Source: Sordaria brevicollis (lineage: Eukaryota > Ascomycota > Sordariomycetes > Sordariales > Sordariaceae). From it: a stretch of DNA of 64,000 bases. Each line of letters opens with the position of its first letter. Positions within the stretch are counted from its first letter, which is position 1. Position numbers and translations under genes: made by a program. Below, in pieces: positions 23,897 through 37,700 of the stretch. The stretch is from NCBI GenBank assembly GCA_033439795.1, contig JAUTDP010000001.1, forward strand, positions 5,930,708 through 5,994,707, given 5' to 3'. The notes beneath the pieces were generated by a model that was not told where the DNA came from, did no database searches, and saw only the letters and a list, made by a program, of their open reading frames with translations.

Positions 23897-26218
23897 GGGC
23901 AACTGTCACTCCTCCCAAGGTTGCCCGAAGGTTTCCTGAACAGAAAACCCTTTCGAGTGCCTAGGCTGGAGGAAAGTTTTGCCTTGCAGTCTTTATTCCT
24001 CCTCGCGCGTTGTGGTCTGATAGAGTCAGGCACCAAGGTAGATGCTTAGAAGTAAGGATCGAAAGAAACGCCGTCTTGGTTGATTTGGAGCCAAAGAAGA
24101 AACAATAGAAAGATCGGATAACGAAAGAGTGAAGTCGTGGAAGAGCGCGGTGGTGTACATATGTATGTACTTGAATCAAGCCAATAGTGCCACCGATGGT
24201 AAAGAAACGGTTCTGAGAGGAGGGTTAACTTCGGCACTGTCCCGGGAGCTACAGGGCCGGGGGGTATGGACAAGGCCAAGTGAATGTTAGCGGATTTCAC
24301 AAGTGGGTTGGTAGGGGATTGTTTCTGACGCTCTCGCACTTGCAGAAACGATCCAACCGTACAGGGAAGGAGGTTAGAAAAACGAGACGATCTGTTTGGC
24401 AGGCCGGCCGCGACCCTTGCTAGTCGAGATGGGGTATGATATCAAGAGCTAACGGCCCATTTAGCTCACAGAAGAAGATTCAGCTAGCATTTCGAGCACT
24501 TTTCTGATTCTTCATAGCAGACACTGTTATGCTCCAGGTCTTCATCCACTGGGAAATTAGCCATAAAGCTCTCTTTATGCCTGTCAAACACTGTTGCTGA
24601 TGACAGAGCCCATGAGTGACCTCGGCATCGTATCCGACATAGGGAGAGCGAGTGAAGAGCACGAGGCAGCCCGGCCCTTGAAGTATTGAAAACCGATGCT
24701 TGGGTAATGATGGTAGTGAGCCTCCTGATGCAAAGAATTTGTCAGATAGTGAAGTCAAGCTACAGGCACACCACTCGGGCAACTGCCACTCCCGTCCCCT
24801 TCATGCTCTCCCCTTCATGCTCTTCCTACCTAGTTCCTACCCCTCCGCTCTGCCGGACGGGGAAGAAGGAGGGACCAAAAACAGTGGCACACTAGTTTCG
24901 AGGTTTGGCTGCCCGAACATGGTAGAAGGGGCCCTCTGGAACATGGACTAGCTCGAAGAGGAACAAACCTCGCAGCAACAACGGCAAGGGGGTGTAGAAG
25001 AGAGACGTTGAAGGAACATCTGGCCAAACAGCCCAAGCGATCAGAGACGAAGATGAACAGAGGTGTGAGTGCACTTTCGCCCGTCTCCGGCTTGTCACCC
25101 AGAGGAACCGCCAACCCTCGTCGCCGCCCCTCGGCCCGTCTCCACTGGCTTCACAGAGTTCCTCTGACCAATCCAGGGTCAGGCTGGTAACAGTGGTCCA
25201 GTCAAAGCAATGTGTAAGTGATGATGAACCAGAGCGAATCATCTGAAAAGAAGAAAAATAAACTTAACCATCCGAACATATCCAAGCAGAGGTGAATGCG
25301 AAAATTTGCAATTTGCGAAGACTCGGCGGCTAGAAAATATGCATTATGCTGCTGGATCCCCTCCTCCTGCAGCTTCGAAGTAGAACGGATCGAGTTGAAT
25401 GACTGAGTGTGAGTGTGAGGGGGGATGGGGGGAGGGCTCAAGAGGCAGAAAAATTTTGGTTCGTGAGATTGCCTTTTTGACCAGGGTCCACGGCGGAGTG
25501 TTTGGAGGGGCCAATACGGCCCCTCTCACAGTCTGCCCCAGCAACCCAGAACCCCAGCATCTTTGGCCCAGCACGCTCGGCTGGCGAAAAGAGGACAGAA
25601 ATTTTATGGAACCCCTGCTTCCAGTTCGACCTTTTCCTATCGCAGAACCTTGTAGCCAACTTGGCCAGGTCGAGCACTGAACAACAGCACGGCCGCGATC
25701 CAAAGGAGGCATGAAGGGGAGCAATATCAACGGCCGTTATATAGGAGCTTTGACCGAAACTGTGGATGCATCATCTCATACTCCCAAGTGGGTTTGTGGT
25801 TCCAGACGAACCCAATTTTGTACACAGTACTGGCGTGAAGCGGGTTGGAGACCTGCTCCTGCTCCTGACAAGCTGTTGACGGAGCCGAGGCCAGACGAGG
25901 ATATGGAGGCCGGTCGTGCTATCATAACGTGAAGCAGGACCGCGGCAGCCGAAACATCCTTCTGTCTTGCACAGCCTTCCCAGCGGGTCTACGGGCCACT
26001 CCGTATCTCTTTAGAAGGGGGGAAGGAAACACAGGTGCCCTGTATGTGATTCGTTTGACACTATCGAAGTGAAGAAGAAAAAAGGGACCGGGACATGGGG
26101 AATAAATCAGACCATGAGAGCACAATTGAACGACCTTCAACATGAACGAACGTGTTGGGCTTTTGTCTCCTTGCAACCGCCTTGCGCGATAAGGAGCATC
26201 GCTGGTCTTATTCGTCGG

Positions 26219-26241
26219 TTTTTTTTTTTTTTTTTTTTTTT
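26219..26241. repeat. Poly-T tract (23 T)
   Basis: An uninterrupted run of 23 T in the gene-poor region. Confidence 0.95.
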
Positions 26242-29200
26242 CCCGCGCTGACAGCTTTGACAATTGCGTCTTGTGAAGAGAGGGGTTTGCGAAGTTAGCC
26301 TACCGGTCAACAATCGCAACTGGATAGCTGTCGAGTAAAAACTTGTTCTCCGTCTTCTTCTTTACCCTGCTGCTCGGTTTCCTCGAGCTGTGCGATGGGT
26401 GACCGATAGGTACGGGTAAAATACCCCGATAGGTTGACTGGCAGAGTAAGGTAACCTGACAAGGCACTTGAACGGTCGCGGCCTTCCTCTTGATGGGTGG
26501 GCCGATCTGGCAAGGACTGGGGAAGAAAGGTACAGTCAGTGTACATCTAGCATAGTGCGGTTTTGGCTTACGGTTCGGTTGGCAGGGAAGTGAAATGCGG
26601 AGGTAGGGAAAACGGCGCCGCTTGACGACATTCCCGAAAGGGGCGGTAGGGGTAGGGCTAGGGGTGTTCAAGGGCTCAAGGGGAGATGGGGGCCCGGTAG
26701 GGTTGTGCCTGGACCAGGGGTTGAGAGGGGCCGAAGGGGGGGTCCCATGAGGAAAGCAGGTAGCTTTCTGTCGGCAGGTACAGCGAAGGTAGCCATCCTA
26801 CCCAAGGCGTCGACGGGACGAGACGTGCCATCCAGCGTCCATTGCTTTTTTTTTCTTTCGACCTGTGTGCCTCGCAGCAGCCATCAAACACACCACGTCC
26901 ACGACCCTTGTTCGGGCGCAATGACCCTCAAACATTATCACCGCCGCCGTGACGCAGCCAGACAGCATTGGCACCCTTCCCGCACATCTTTCTTCATCAT
27001 ATTCGATTGCCACTGGCCGCTGGCCTGACGAACAGGCGTGCGAATGACAGGCGAGGAGCTAGCTGTACGTTGAAGCGCAGCTCAGATAGTTGCATCTGGC
27101 GTTGGTGACACGACGGGAGCTCATCCACATATCGCGACATAATCTGCGCATCTTGGCATCTCCGTGGCTGGAGTGGTGTAGTGTAATATCCACGTAGTAG
27201 TATTGGCTTTTTCGGAGCGTGTGTTGAGCTTGCATTCCTACAGGTCATGGACATTGGGTTCGTAGTCGGGTTGGGACTGGTAAACGGCATTAAGAGATCG
27301 CATGTGCTGTATCCTCTTGGTATCATTGCGGCTGCCCGAGGGTTAGGTGGTTTGTTGATGTTGAAGATGGCTGGCTCCATGTCAGGTCGTCGCCGCGATC
27401 GGCTTATTTGTACGTACAACCCTAAGTCGCGCCCTACGCTTGCCTCAAAGTCTGAGATAGCTGCCCGGCGCCCGAGGTCCGAATCGGACGCAGTCATGCC
27501 TCGAGGGTTTCTTGGTAGCAGCGTTGGGAGGAGATTCCAGACGTTCAGGCTCATAAGCCCAAAGGTCCCGTCGGGCTATGACGCCGTCGTCCTCGATGCG
27601 AGAGGTTGAGACGTGAGAAGAGAGGGCTGGAGCGGGAAATGGGAATCTGACCAAATCTGAAAAGAGACAAAGGGCACTGTCAGATAGGCACAACATCATG
27701 CAAAACTCACCTCAAAAAGTGCCCGATGAGGCACCCCGGCCCATCAGGCCTCTTGCCCAGTTGGGGAAATGAAGCGCCCGCGCTCGCTCGTAGATGTGCC
27801 AATATTCGTGATATGTCCCGCCCCAATTGTAAATCATTGACGATTGTAGGCACCTTGGCTCACGCCACACGCAGGAGGATCAAGTTGCTACCCGCACAGG
27901 AGCTCAATTGAGCTTCGAGTTCGTCGTTGTGACTGCGAAGGTAGTCTGGCATCTGGCGGCTTTTTGTGAGCGTGGAAAATTTGTCAAGGTCGACGACGAG
28001 GCAACTGAAGTTTCGGGACGGAAATGAAAAAGACTTTCGGGTGGAAAGAGGGGCACACTGCATTGATCTGTCAACTGGACACTGCAGTAAACTGGTGGGT
28101 GGCAGTCACCATGAGGCATGGACAGTTCTTCACTTCCGTGAAGCTCAAAAGGGCAGGTACGTTAGTACCTACCTCTACGCAGACGGAATCAATGAATTTG
28201 GAGGCAGGAGGTACGTACCGCGGCCGGTGGTGTTCAAAATTTTCGCAAAACTGGAAGGAACGCGCAAGGCATTTCACAATCGGAATCATGAGTGATATTT
28301 CGGTGTGTCATGGCGATCTTCATGCTTGCCCAACTGGCCCCATTGCTCTCCAGTTTATCTGCCAAGTGGAAGCAGGAGTTTTCCAACCATGCTTCGCTGC
28401 AGTATTGGACCGAAACATGCACACAAATGATAGCATTTCCGTCACAAGTGGAAGTTGAGGTGTGGTATTTTGGGAGCTGCGGCGGATAGCAACCCGTGCG
28501 GGCCTGCACTGGAGAACAGAGGAGGGCCTGGAGGGGTAGAAAGATTCTGCGCTACTGCAGGAATGCGGGCAAGAAACCACTCCCGGCTCCCCCACAGGCA
28601 GTCGATTTCATGCTCTTTGCGCCAAGGCCATTGCGGAAGGCGGGAAGGCGTGCGCTTGCGCGACTCTCGACCATCCATGGGCAATCGAAGACAACGAGAC
28701 TGGTGGAAGGGGAAGACAAAGCACATGCAAGCTTTCGATGGTCGAGTTCAGTTGCAATCGTGGCTGAAAAACGAGAACGAGAAAAGGACTGATACCGCCG
28801 CGGCCGTGACGGGCCATTCGGGGAGGTTAAGAATCTCCGACCTACACGCCGATGAAAATCACCTCCGCACAAGCGAATCCGAACCCGTCCCCGCGATTCG
28901 TAGTCCCTTCCATGTTCACATGTGAACTTCTACCGGCAAGTTGTAGACGGCATCTGATATCGCATTTCTCTGGGCTTTTAGACTAGGTACCAAACTAACC
29001 ACTCTCCCGTCCAGACAACGACAACACCTTTGGGTAGAGAGTCATGTATCCCGGAATTTGGGGATTCGGAAGCTCCTATATTGTTACACTTGTTGCAGAC
29101 ATCAATATGAGCAACGTCCCGACGACGTATGTACCCTTCGAGATATTGCTCCTCCAAAAAAGAAACGAGCTGGCGCAATTCCCGACCCGCCATCACTCCA

Positions 29201-30042
29201 ATTTCAAGATATCACAACCGCTTCATCACGATCGTACAAACAAGGGATCACTTCCTGACCGACCGGCTCTCGATTCGCATCCAGGACGAAAAGGACATGA
29301 CAGTGTGGAATAAAATACCTTGTTGAACTCGGTCAGTCGTTCCACTCGGATTTTCTCCACTTCAACAGTTTGACAGGACCTTGACGGCCACAAAAACTTA
29401 GTGGTCGCGGCGGGATTTCAATAGTGGTTTCTCATGCATTGCTCTTGCCTTCTCCGCAAGGTCCACCGGTGCTCAGAAAGAGGAAGCTGCGGAGGCTGCT
29501 CGGCTCTGATAGTGCCGCTCCGCAAGAAGCGCAGCAAGCGCGACCAAGGTTCCCGCAATGGCCCCGTGCTCCCCTCAATTTCACTTCACCTACAATGGAA
29601 AGTCACCGAAGGGACCAAGTCCATTCCATGTCCACAAATCCGCCCCATGCCATTTTAGCAGCTCGCAAGTGGAAGGCGGGCAGGGCACCACAGCGCTTTC
29701 AATTTTCATGACCACAAGCGCTTTTCGTTGAATTGCGAGCCATCTCCGATTTCCCGTCCCCAGGGCATTCTGCCCTGCCCGTCTCGTTCCAAGCCAACAA
29801 CCCTACGAGTCCAGCGAACGCGTCGTCTTAGCACCACCTGTCACACAAAGCCAAGAGCTTGCGGAATAGGCAATGATGGTGATCTCAACTCATTTTTCTC
29901 CAGCAACTACAGTGTAGGTAATGTCCAGCGTATCACTCAGATGCCGCACCGTGGGTTGACTCGTCGGTTGCAGTGGCTTCCGCCGTGTAGCGTCCAATCC
30001 AGGCACACTGACACGCTCGGCAGGTTAGGGTTAGGTATGTAG

Positions 30043-30074
30043 ACCAGCGGACCAGCGGACCAGCGCACCAGCCA
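30043..30074. repeat. 8-bp tandem repeat, four units
   Basis: Four consecutive units: ACCAGCGG, ACCAGCGG, ACCAGCGC, ACCAGCCA. Just upstream is TTAGGGTTAGG (30025-30035), a short telomere-like sequence that is probably coincidental. Confidence 0.85.
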
Positions 30075-30146
30075 AGCACTCTCGAGGAACACCGTGATCA
30101 ACGGTAGGTCCAAAGCCAGCCCTTGCTTTTTTTCCCAAATCGCAGA

Positions 30147-30164
30147 CCCCCCCCCCCCCCCCCC
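30147..30164. repeat. Poly-C tract (18 C)
   Basis: An uninterrupted run of 18 C; length in the assembly may be unreliable. Confidence 0.9.
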
Positions 30165-32097
30165 ACGGACCTCTTGTCTTGATCACAAGGATCCATGTTT
30201 CGAGGTAACTTTCCCTCTCAGACGTTTCTTCGCACTAAAGATAGGTACTGTCCGCACCTGGCAGGGCTAGACCCCCGAGGCTAAAGTTGCCTTTCAGCCA
30301 ATCAATCCGCGGGTATTTCACTGTCACAAGAAAGCCAAAGCCAGTCGTTAAATGGTCTGTCTACCTACCGTATCGACAATCGTAGCTGGGTGGGCAAAAT
30401 TCACCCACTGTCAAGTTTCACCCGACTAGACACAACCAACTTCACCAGAGGATAATCCTCGAGAAACCGCCGAAAAAAGAAAAAAAAAAAGCCCGGGGAC
30501 GTATACATAACACATTACGGCATCACTGTCAGGCACATCTCTCTCATTATTCCAGTTGAGAACATGACAGCCCACCTCGGCTCGTTGGGTACAAGGGAAT
30601 CAACAAAAGCCTCCACCACAAAAACCACCAATGGAAGAGCCAGGCTGGTCGACATGGTAGTACAGGGGGTACTTCCACAGTACGCCACTCCCACCCTCCA
30701 CTGGCAGTCTGGCACTGGCCGGTGGCTGCCCGCTCCGCTACCACTGTGGCCTGCAACCGCGCTGCCGTGCATTGGCGAACGTTACAGTCACGATTACGCT
30801 TTGGGCAAAGTCAGGGGACCAGAGCTGAAGCTTGCAAGATCTGCCCGGGGACGGATGCTACCTACCTACCTATCCGCATCACAACGTCGTTCGAGTCTGG
30901 AGACTGGACGAATGCCAATACTGTAGCGCCGCACACCACCTACCTACCTATGGTGGAGGACAAAGTACGTATCAAAGAGCATGGCACTTGTTTCTGAGCG
31001 TCCCACATACGGCCCGGCCCATCAGAAGATGCTATCTACGCAGTATACGGGCAGAACAGCCGAGCCCACTGGCGTTTGGACGACGAGACCACGGGAAAAG
31101 TCCTTTGACGCCGTTGTTTTTGTCTGAGGCGGACAGGATGGATGATCGATGCAACAAAGCTGCCGCGCCGTGCTTGCCAGCTTCACTTTCTAGACGGGGT
31201 GTCCTTGCGGGATGTCAGCCCGACAGCCTCAAGGCTTGAGCTAGTTCGGCAACCATGGATGAGTGTGTCTGCAAAATGTTGAGTTACACAAAGGCAACTG
31301 ACCCGCGTCGCCAGACACCATCGAATTACAAATGACAGGCAGGGTCTCAGTTTGGACTTTCAGAGATGATTGATGAATTGTTGAAGGACGAGTCTGGAAT
31401 ACCTCCCTACACTGTTCTATCCAGCCGGCAGCCCTTGTCCAGAATTTTGAGATTGTCGGCCCTGATATACTCGAGCCAATGGATCTGCTTGCCTTCTTAA
31501 CATGGTCCATCGATGGAATAAAGGTATTCACAGAGTTCACTGTCTTGGGAGATGCTCTTGCACTTGAACTCGGGATGAACTAGGATCGAGACAACGTTCG
31601 CAGCAATGGCACCCACAAGCAAGCCACCATCGCTACATTACCGACATACGTCTGTCGCCAAACCGCACATGGCAAACTAAACCTCGCTTCCCGCATGCCT
31701 TCTACATGATCTAGTGGGCATTGTCTTGAGCCATCTGGCAGTGTGTATGGTCACTCGAATGTTTACATCGTCGGTGACCAAAAAGGCCAAAGGTGAACCC
31801 CTCCTCCAACAAAACTTTTACTATCGAGCATAAACCCACCTTCCTACTAGGAAACGAGAAGAAAACCAGCTGGGATTGCGCGTCAATATTCCATGTAAGC
31901 TGCAGACCGAAATTACCCCCATTGTTCTTTAGCTTAACTCGACCGGTTTCTGACCTATATGTGCCAGGTAATATAGCTAGAACCGGACGATAATCTGTGT
32001 GTGCCCCAACTTCTCTCATACTTTCTCCGCGCAATGCACACCGTACGCATCGCGGCAGCCACAGAGTGTGAGAGTTTCATTTGGTGTTACCACCAGA

Positions 32098-32991
32098 ATG
32101 CGATGCTCACCATATTCACGTGGAGCTACTATATCCCTCCGACCTTTTGTCACCCGACAACGATGTCACAAACCGCATCCATGGGATCCAGTCCTCGGCA
32201 GAGATCGTGTTACTGTTACTCGAAGGCCATGCTGTGGAGGAACCAACGGCAATATCGACAGTACATCACGGGTTGCCCTGCTCAGGGAGTCGCTCCAGGG
32301 CGTCAAGATATCGAGCCGTCAAATAACTTGCGATCTCGCGTCGACTTCGTCAGTGGACAATGTCACTGCCAGTCTACTATACCGGACCCCCTCTCTTGGC
32401 TTCGTGTGGGGTGCCGAAAGGATGAACCACCGAAAATGTCGATGTTCACGCATGATGCCCTTTGCCGCCTGCTGGATGGACGAAGGACTCCGGAAGATGG
32501 AGACGGTCCAGGGACGGCAGACGGAAATCCACCTCGCAGACAGAAATTCCCCGGGACCCACTTCCAGGAAACCAACGAGAAACCACGCCTTCTCTTCCGG
32601 GTATGCTGTATACAGTATGTCTACTGTACATAATTTCAAATGGACACTGGGACGTCAAGCGCCCTTATCTTATCCTATGTCTCGCTCACAGACAAATTCG
32701 ATTTCATCCAGCCATACCAAAACACAACGCGGTCGAACGAGGGCCGCCCTGCTGGAAATAAACGAAAAGCCCCTTTACCAGAGTTGGATTCCTCTTCTCT
32801 TGGGCTTAGGAACGCTCTACAAACACGTCTCATCGCTACATCCATCACTCGTCAAACGCCAGAGTCACTGGCTCACTGCCATCACTTCAGTCGGCGGTTG
32901 GAGATGGTTTGCTGCAAATCTCTCGGCAAGGTTGAGTCGGCCTAGACCCGTTTTAGCAGCCCTCTCCGAGCAGAAGGCTCCATTCAGATGA
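32098..32991 (+). CDS. Open reading frame of doubtful coding status
   Basis: From the first ATG (32098) the frame runs 297 codons to a TGA at 32991; it is open upstream to a non-ATG codon at 31999. The predicted product is rich in Ser, Arg and Thr and has no domain, signal peptide or repeat that I recognise. Codon third positions are mixed rather than C-rich as in the neighbouring confirmed genes. A second plus frame is open at 32001-32633 and a third at 32081-32326, so stop codons are locally rare in all three frames. That favours a composition effect over a gene. It is reported because a frame this long is unlikely by chance in DNA of this composition. Confidence 0.15.
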   Translation: MRCSPYSRGATISLRPFVTRQRCHKPHPWDPVLGRDRVTVTRRPCCGGTNGNIDSTSRVALLRESLQGVKISSRQITCDLASTSSVDNVTASLLYRTPSLGFVWGAERMNHRKCRCSRMMPFAACWMDEGLRKMETVQGRQTEIHLADRNSPGPTSRKPTRNHAFSSGYAVYSMSTVHNFKWTLGRQAPLSYPMSRSQTNSISSSHTKTQRGRTRAALLEINEKPLYQSWIPLLLGLGTLYKHVSSLHPSLVKRQSHWLTAITSVGGWRWFAANLSARLSRPRPVLAALSEQKAPFR

Positions 32992-34332
32992 AGATCTCTG
33001 TCTCCACCGTGGAACCACGGCTCAATCGAGAAGTCTTTCCTGCCGCTATTTTCCGCTACCTCGTCGTCGCCAGGGGGGTAGAAATGGGCCATAGCGCAAC
33101 AACCTTTACTGTCATCGCTGAATCATCCAAACCGCTATGCAACACGATAATCTGACGGCATAAGCCTGGGAGGGGTTGCAAGATGTCCTGTAGCATGGTA
33201 TTTTACCCCTTCCTTGGACTCTTTGGTACATCCGAAAGATACCGTTCCAAGCAACTGGTCCTCGTTGGGCTTTCTCTATTGTTCTTCAACAGAAGATAGC
33301 ACAGCAACCAATGGCTTCTGAAAGAAGTGCAATATTCGAATCCAGTAAAAGCGACATTGGGCTATGTTTCGACAAGTCGTTCACAGCTGCTCAGGAAGAG
33401 TGCTGCCGAAGGAGCTCATCGAATTCCCCAATCAGCAACACCGGGTTTCATTCAAAGGGGAGACTGATGTCTTTCTGCCCACCGGCCCCAGAAGTCACAA
33501 ATTTGAACATCAGAGTCGAGATGCTTAGCCATCAAGGTTCTTACGAAGTCCCTGGTCTTGAATACCCCCGTCGATAACCTCCTTCCCAGCACCTCGAGGG
33601 ATATGAGGCATCTCGGTCACGAACTTGGGTGTGATACTTTGAGTATTTGCTCATGGCGCAAAGGATGAGCTCAAACAGAAAAGGTCCTGACATGTTTCAT
33701 GGGAAACCTGAAAGGATGAGTGTTGATATCCAACCCTGGAATTACATGAACCAGTGAGCTATGTATACCTCCCTTGAAGAGCCACCGAACTACCTGCTGG
33801 GTTTGCTAGGTTGACATGCTATGTTCTGCTCACGGCAATTACCGCCTATCAAGGTCGCCTCGTTGTGGTGTCACACAGGGTTACTCACATAAAAGCTGCA
33901 TGTCCGCGACCGGACAGAACACTGCCAGACTGTGGGCTCAATGACATTGGGTTATATCAAGTATGTCAGGTTGACGGTCTTTTACTCCAATTACATGTTG
34001 TCTTCCGTGGTTTTTGCAAACACGCAATAAGGGAAAGCATTCTGCAAAGCGGAACGAACATTCGAAGCTGTCAAGCTGGATAGTGCCTTGCTGGGCTGAT
34101 TTCTTATTTCTGTTTCTCGGTGCAATTCCTCTACACCAGCCAGCTTCGAGTATTCGACAAGGCCCCTCGGGTGCTGTTGATTCTCATGCTTGCCTTCTCC
34201 AAGAATCTGCCTTATCTTTCGCGAAAGCTGACACCCAAGCAAATTATTGGAAAATGAGCCGATATTCGGCGCCGCTGCGCTCGCTTGTCGGAACATCGTG
34301 TCTGGAATCCGTCGTCAGGCTTCCACGTGCTT

Positions 34333-34770
34333 GGGCGCGTTTGGTTCGATCAGCATTTTTTCAATGTGATAGTTACCCCCATGGAGGAGGGTACAAAGCT
34401 AAATATGCAGCTCAGAGGTATTGCAGCTAGATGGGGGCGATAGAGGGTGTTTTGGTAGACCGTGGCCGGGAGCCCGGCGCGTTGTTTTGACCGGGTTGAT
34501 TGGCTGGACGTTTTGTTGTTTTCTATCTCCACGGTCAAACCCAGGGAGATAGAAAACAGCAAAATGCGCCTGCATAGGCCCACTAATTACCCTTTAAAGG
34601 CTTCCGGACATCCTGGCTTCACCTTGCCTTAGTTCGATACCTTTTCATGCAAATGACCCCCAACAACCTGCAGCAAAACCTTAGCAATACCTCAAAATGC
34701 AGTTTGCTAGTTGACAGGGGGGTAGTTTCCCATACAAATCCAAGTTTTGCTTAATGAACCAAACGCGCCC
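34333..34770. mobile_element. MITE-like non-autonomous DNA transposon (PIF/Harbinger-like ends)
   Basis: A 438-bp element bounded by perfect 15-bp terminal inverted repeats, GGGCGCGTTTGGTTC at 34333-34347 and its complement at 34756-34770. It is flanked by the direct repeat CTT (34330-34332 and 34771-34773), a 3-bp target duplication. Subterminal inverted matches sit at symmetrical distances: GAGGTATTGC at 34415-34424 with its complement at 34684-34693. A near-perfect 20-bp foldback (34511-34530 with 34545-34564, one mismatch) lies close to the centre. No coding capacity is present. Size, end sequence style and 3-bp duplication fit a Tourist/PIF-Harbinger MITE; the superfamily is inferred. 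Confidence 0.85.
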
Positions 34771-37700
34771 CTTGTCTGTTCTATTGAATTGGGCAGTTAC
34801 CTAGCACGACAGCATCACCATTCAGCAAAGGTGAAGCTTAGCAAACCGAGCATGGCTAGGCGAGCTTCCTGTCATTCAAGGCATTGAATAGATCCATGCA
34901 GGTGCTCCCTTTGCGGGATGCCACCACATCCTAGCGAGTCTGGGGGCTCACCGGCGCAGCCCGTATAAGATGGGTCCCGAAATTACATGGGAGAAGTCGA
35001 CTCCTCCAAAGCGATCCGACTTTAGCCTGGAAGGGCCGATTCAGCGACGTAATACTTTTACCAACCAATTAAATCGGGAGGAGAACGAAACAAGGTGTGG
35101 CGTCCTGAAGTCTCAACTCACCTTCCGCTTTTGACTCAAGCCGTTCTTCAGGTCTTTGGTTCAGGAGAACGCTCCATGGCATCGACCATCAGGACATGTC
35201 AAGAAAGGGAACGATAGGGGCTCAGCCAACAGCATCTGTTAAGAATTGAACTTCCAAGACTGTAAGTGAAGCAAGAATATTTCAAATAGCTTCTGCTGCT
35301 ACTACTGCTACAAAGGAGAACAGGTATAAACCCATGATGCGTTCCGCGTCGTCTTCGTTGCCGTCGTTCCGGCGCCTAGCCCTTTTGGAGGGGCCAAGAC
35401 CCACTCAATAGTGAGTCGACCACGAACTGGCAATTGGCCTTCCCTCTAGCCCAACATTGCACACACTGCCTGGGGGTCCAGAAACATATCATCTTCGCAT
35501 CTGGGTGTGCACGGCATGGGATCCAAAAGCGCCGAGAAGCGACAATAACTGACCTTCATTGCACGGACAATGGCTCATCCTAACCGTGCCCACTTGTTGA
35601 TTCTTCAGGCATTCATTCACTCTCTCAAAGGCTTTACTCTGGTCTGACATTCTACAGGTTCAGGTTCATGTGGGTGTTACAGTAAGAATAAGGGCCTTTC
35701 TGTCCCAACGCCGGCGTTGGGCTCTTGCAGTTGCTACACTTCTATGTCGTACCGGCCAGTGCCGCGGATAACTGCTACCTTTCAGATCTACAACAACATG
35801 GGATCATCGATCTTGACATTCTCAACTGTAGAATAAAGGACGGGTGCAAGTGCAACGCTGCCTCCTGGCCCTCCTACCAGCGTCCGCCCTCTGCTTGCTT
35901 ACACCAGCAGGACCAGCAAGTGGCTTTGTGGCTGGCTCTTCGGTCCTATACCCTAACCCCTCCGATTCTCATTTGCCTTCCCCCAGCTCCCCCAAACCAG
36001 CAGCCAAGGCCTTTACTACGACCATGGTCAGGCCCTTGTCCTTGCCGTGACAGGTTACTGCAGGTTATTACATACCTCTTGCGTCGTGGGACGGACTATC
36101 AGCATGCTGGTGTTCCTGTCACGACACTGGTTTTGGGTGGATAGCAGCAGTCATTTCACATAATTCCATATCACCGTGCGTACGGTTCAACTCCGGCCGT
36201 CAACCCAGAAGTTCCGTGATGTTTGGCGAAGAAGTCACCATGCCGTTTTCACGGAGAAAAAAAGAGGTGGGAGCAACCGAAATAGTTCACAAGGGGCTGA
36301 TTGTTCTGAACAAAGATCAGGTTTCACCTCTCGGATCTCGGACCACAAATCTAGCCAACTTCATGATAGGGAACGACTAGCTCCATCGACACCCTGCCCA
36401 GCATCAGTCTATCTTGATCATGTTTCGATTCCGAACCCATGGCTAACGTCAAGCTGCTCGCCGCTTCTTGGCCGAGTTGTAGGGGTTCTGTTCGTTCTAT
36501 TGCCTTTGGTCTTTTTCGTTTTGCAGCAGAACGTCTTCAGCTCTCAAGTATGAAGGGGTCTCTAGGGGCTTACACTGGGCTATAGCGTGATGGGTACGGA
36601 GACACGCTAGCGTTAGCGGTGAAGTTGGTGGCGCGCCAGCGACCGTTTTTCGATCGTCCCATCCCCGCCAGCAGCAGGGTTCCGGGGCTACCCTTGGGTT
36701 CTCGAATTGCGCTTGCGGAAAGCAGCTACCGAAATGCGACGACTCTAACAGCCCCTGGCGTTGTCTTTCGTTCAGCGTTCAAAGAGCCAAGCACGGTCAT
36801 CCCTTCTTCTGGCTGACCTTTCCACTGCCTTCCTTCTTCATATCGATTCGGATACCACCTTGCCATTCTGCCCATTCTTATTTCCTTCTTCTTGAAACGG
36901 AATCACACCCTCGACGGGGCGGGCAACGCCCTCCCTTGACAAGGAAAGGCTCTCGGAAAGCCGAAATGGAATGGCCTCACAATAACGGTGTGCGATGAAG
37001 ATATCCTTATGCGCAACAAGGGCAGAAAAAACAGGTAAGATTTGAGTTGTGTACATCAGGCAAGCGCGTAAACAATGGGCCTTGTTCCCCCCTCCTGGCA
37101 TGTTCAGGGATCGAAACGACACACTCTCTTTTCCACGCACAGTCACACACCGGCCTCGGTTCTCTCGGTCGGTCTGTCGGCTCAACTGCCCTTGACCCTA
37201 ACCTGCTCATCTCCAGATAGCCTTGATGGGGTGCACTATGTAACCACCATGGCCGAGAATCAAACGGAATCAGGCTTGTTAGGGGTTGTTCTGCCGGTGA
37301 CAAGCCCCCTTTCTGTCGCATCAAGCCGTTGTGACAGATACTAGCTCAGTGGGGGGGGGGAAGAGCCAAAGGGTAAACCGTCCAAGCAGGGGCAACCTGA
37401 ACAAGGAAGTGACGAATGCGAACTCCAAAAAAAAGCAAGGACACAGGGCAGAAGGGGGAGAAAGAGAAACTGGGGGTGGTCCGTCGTCTTGTTCCTGATT
37501 CTGATGCGTCTGGCTGGAACTTTGTGGTTGTTGTGGGCATGATTGTTCCCTCACCTCTCTCTCTCGTCTTGTCGAGGTTGCCGTCCCTCTTTTGAACTGG
37601 ACTGGACTAGTGATGGGCCGAGTCTCCAGAACTCAGCTTATTGTGTGTTGTGTATCGACACACCAGCCTGCCCTTGCTATCGGGGGAAACAATGCAATGG

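Noticed and set aside
30025..30035. TTAGGGTTAGG as an interstitial telomere
   Set aside because: There are only about two units and no subtelomeric features, so it is most likely coincidental.
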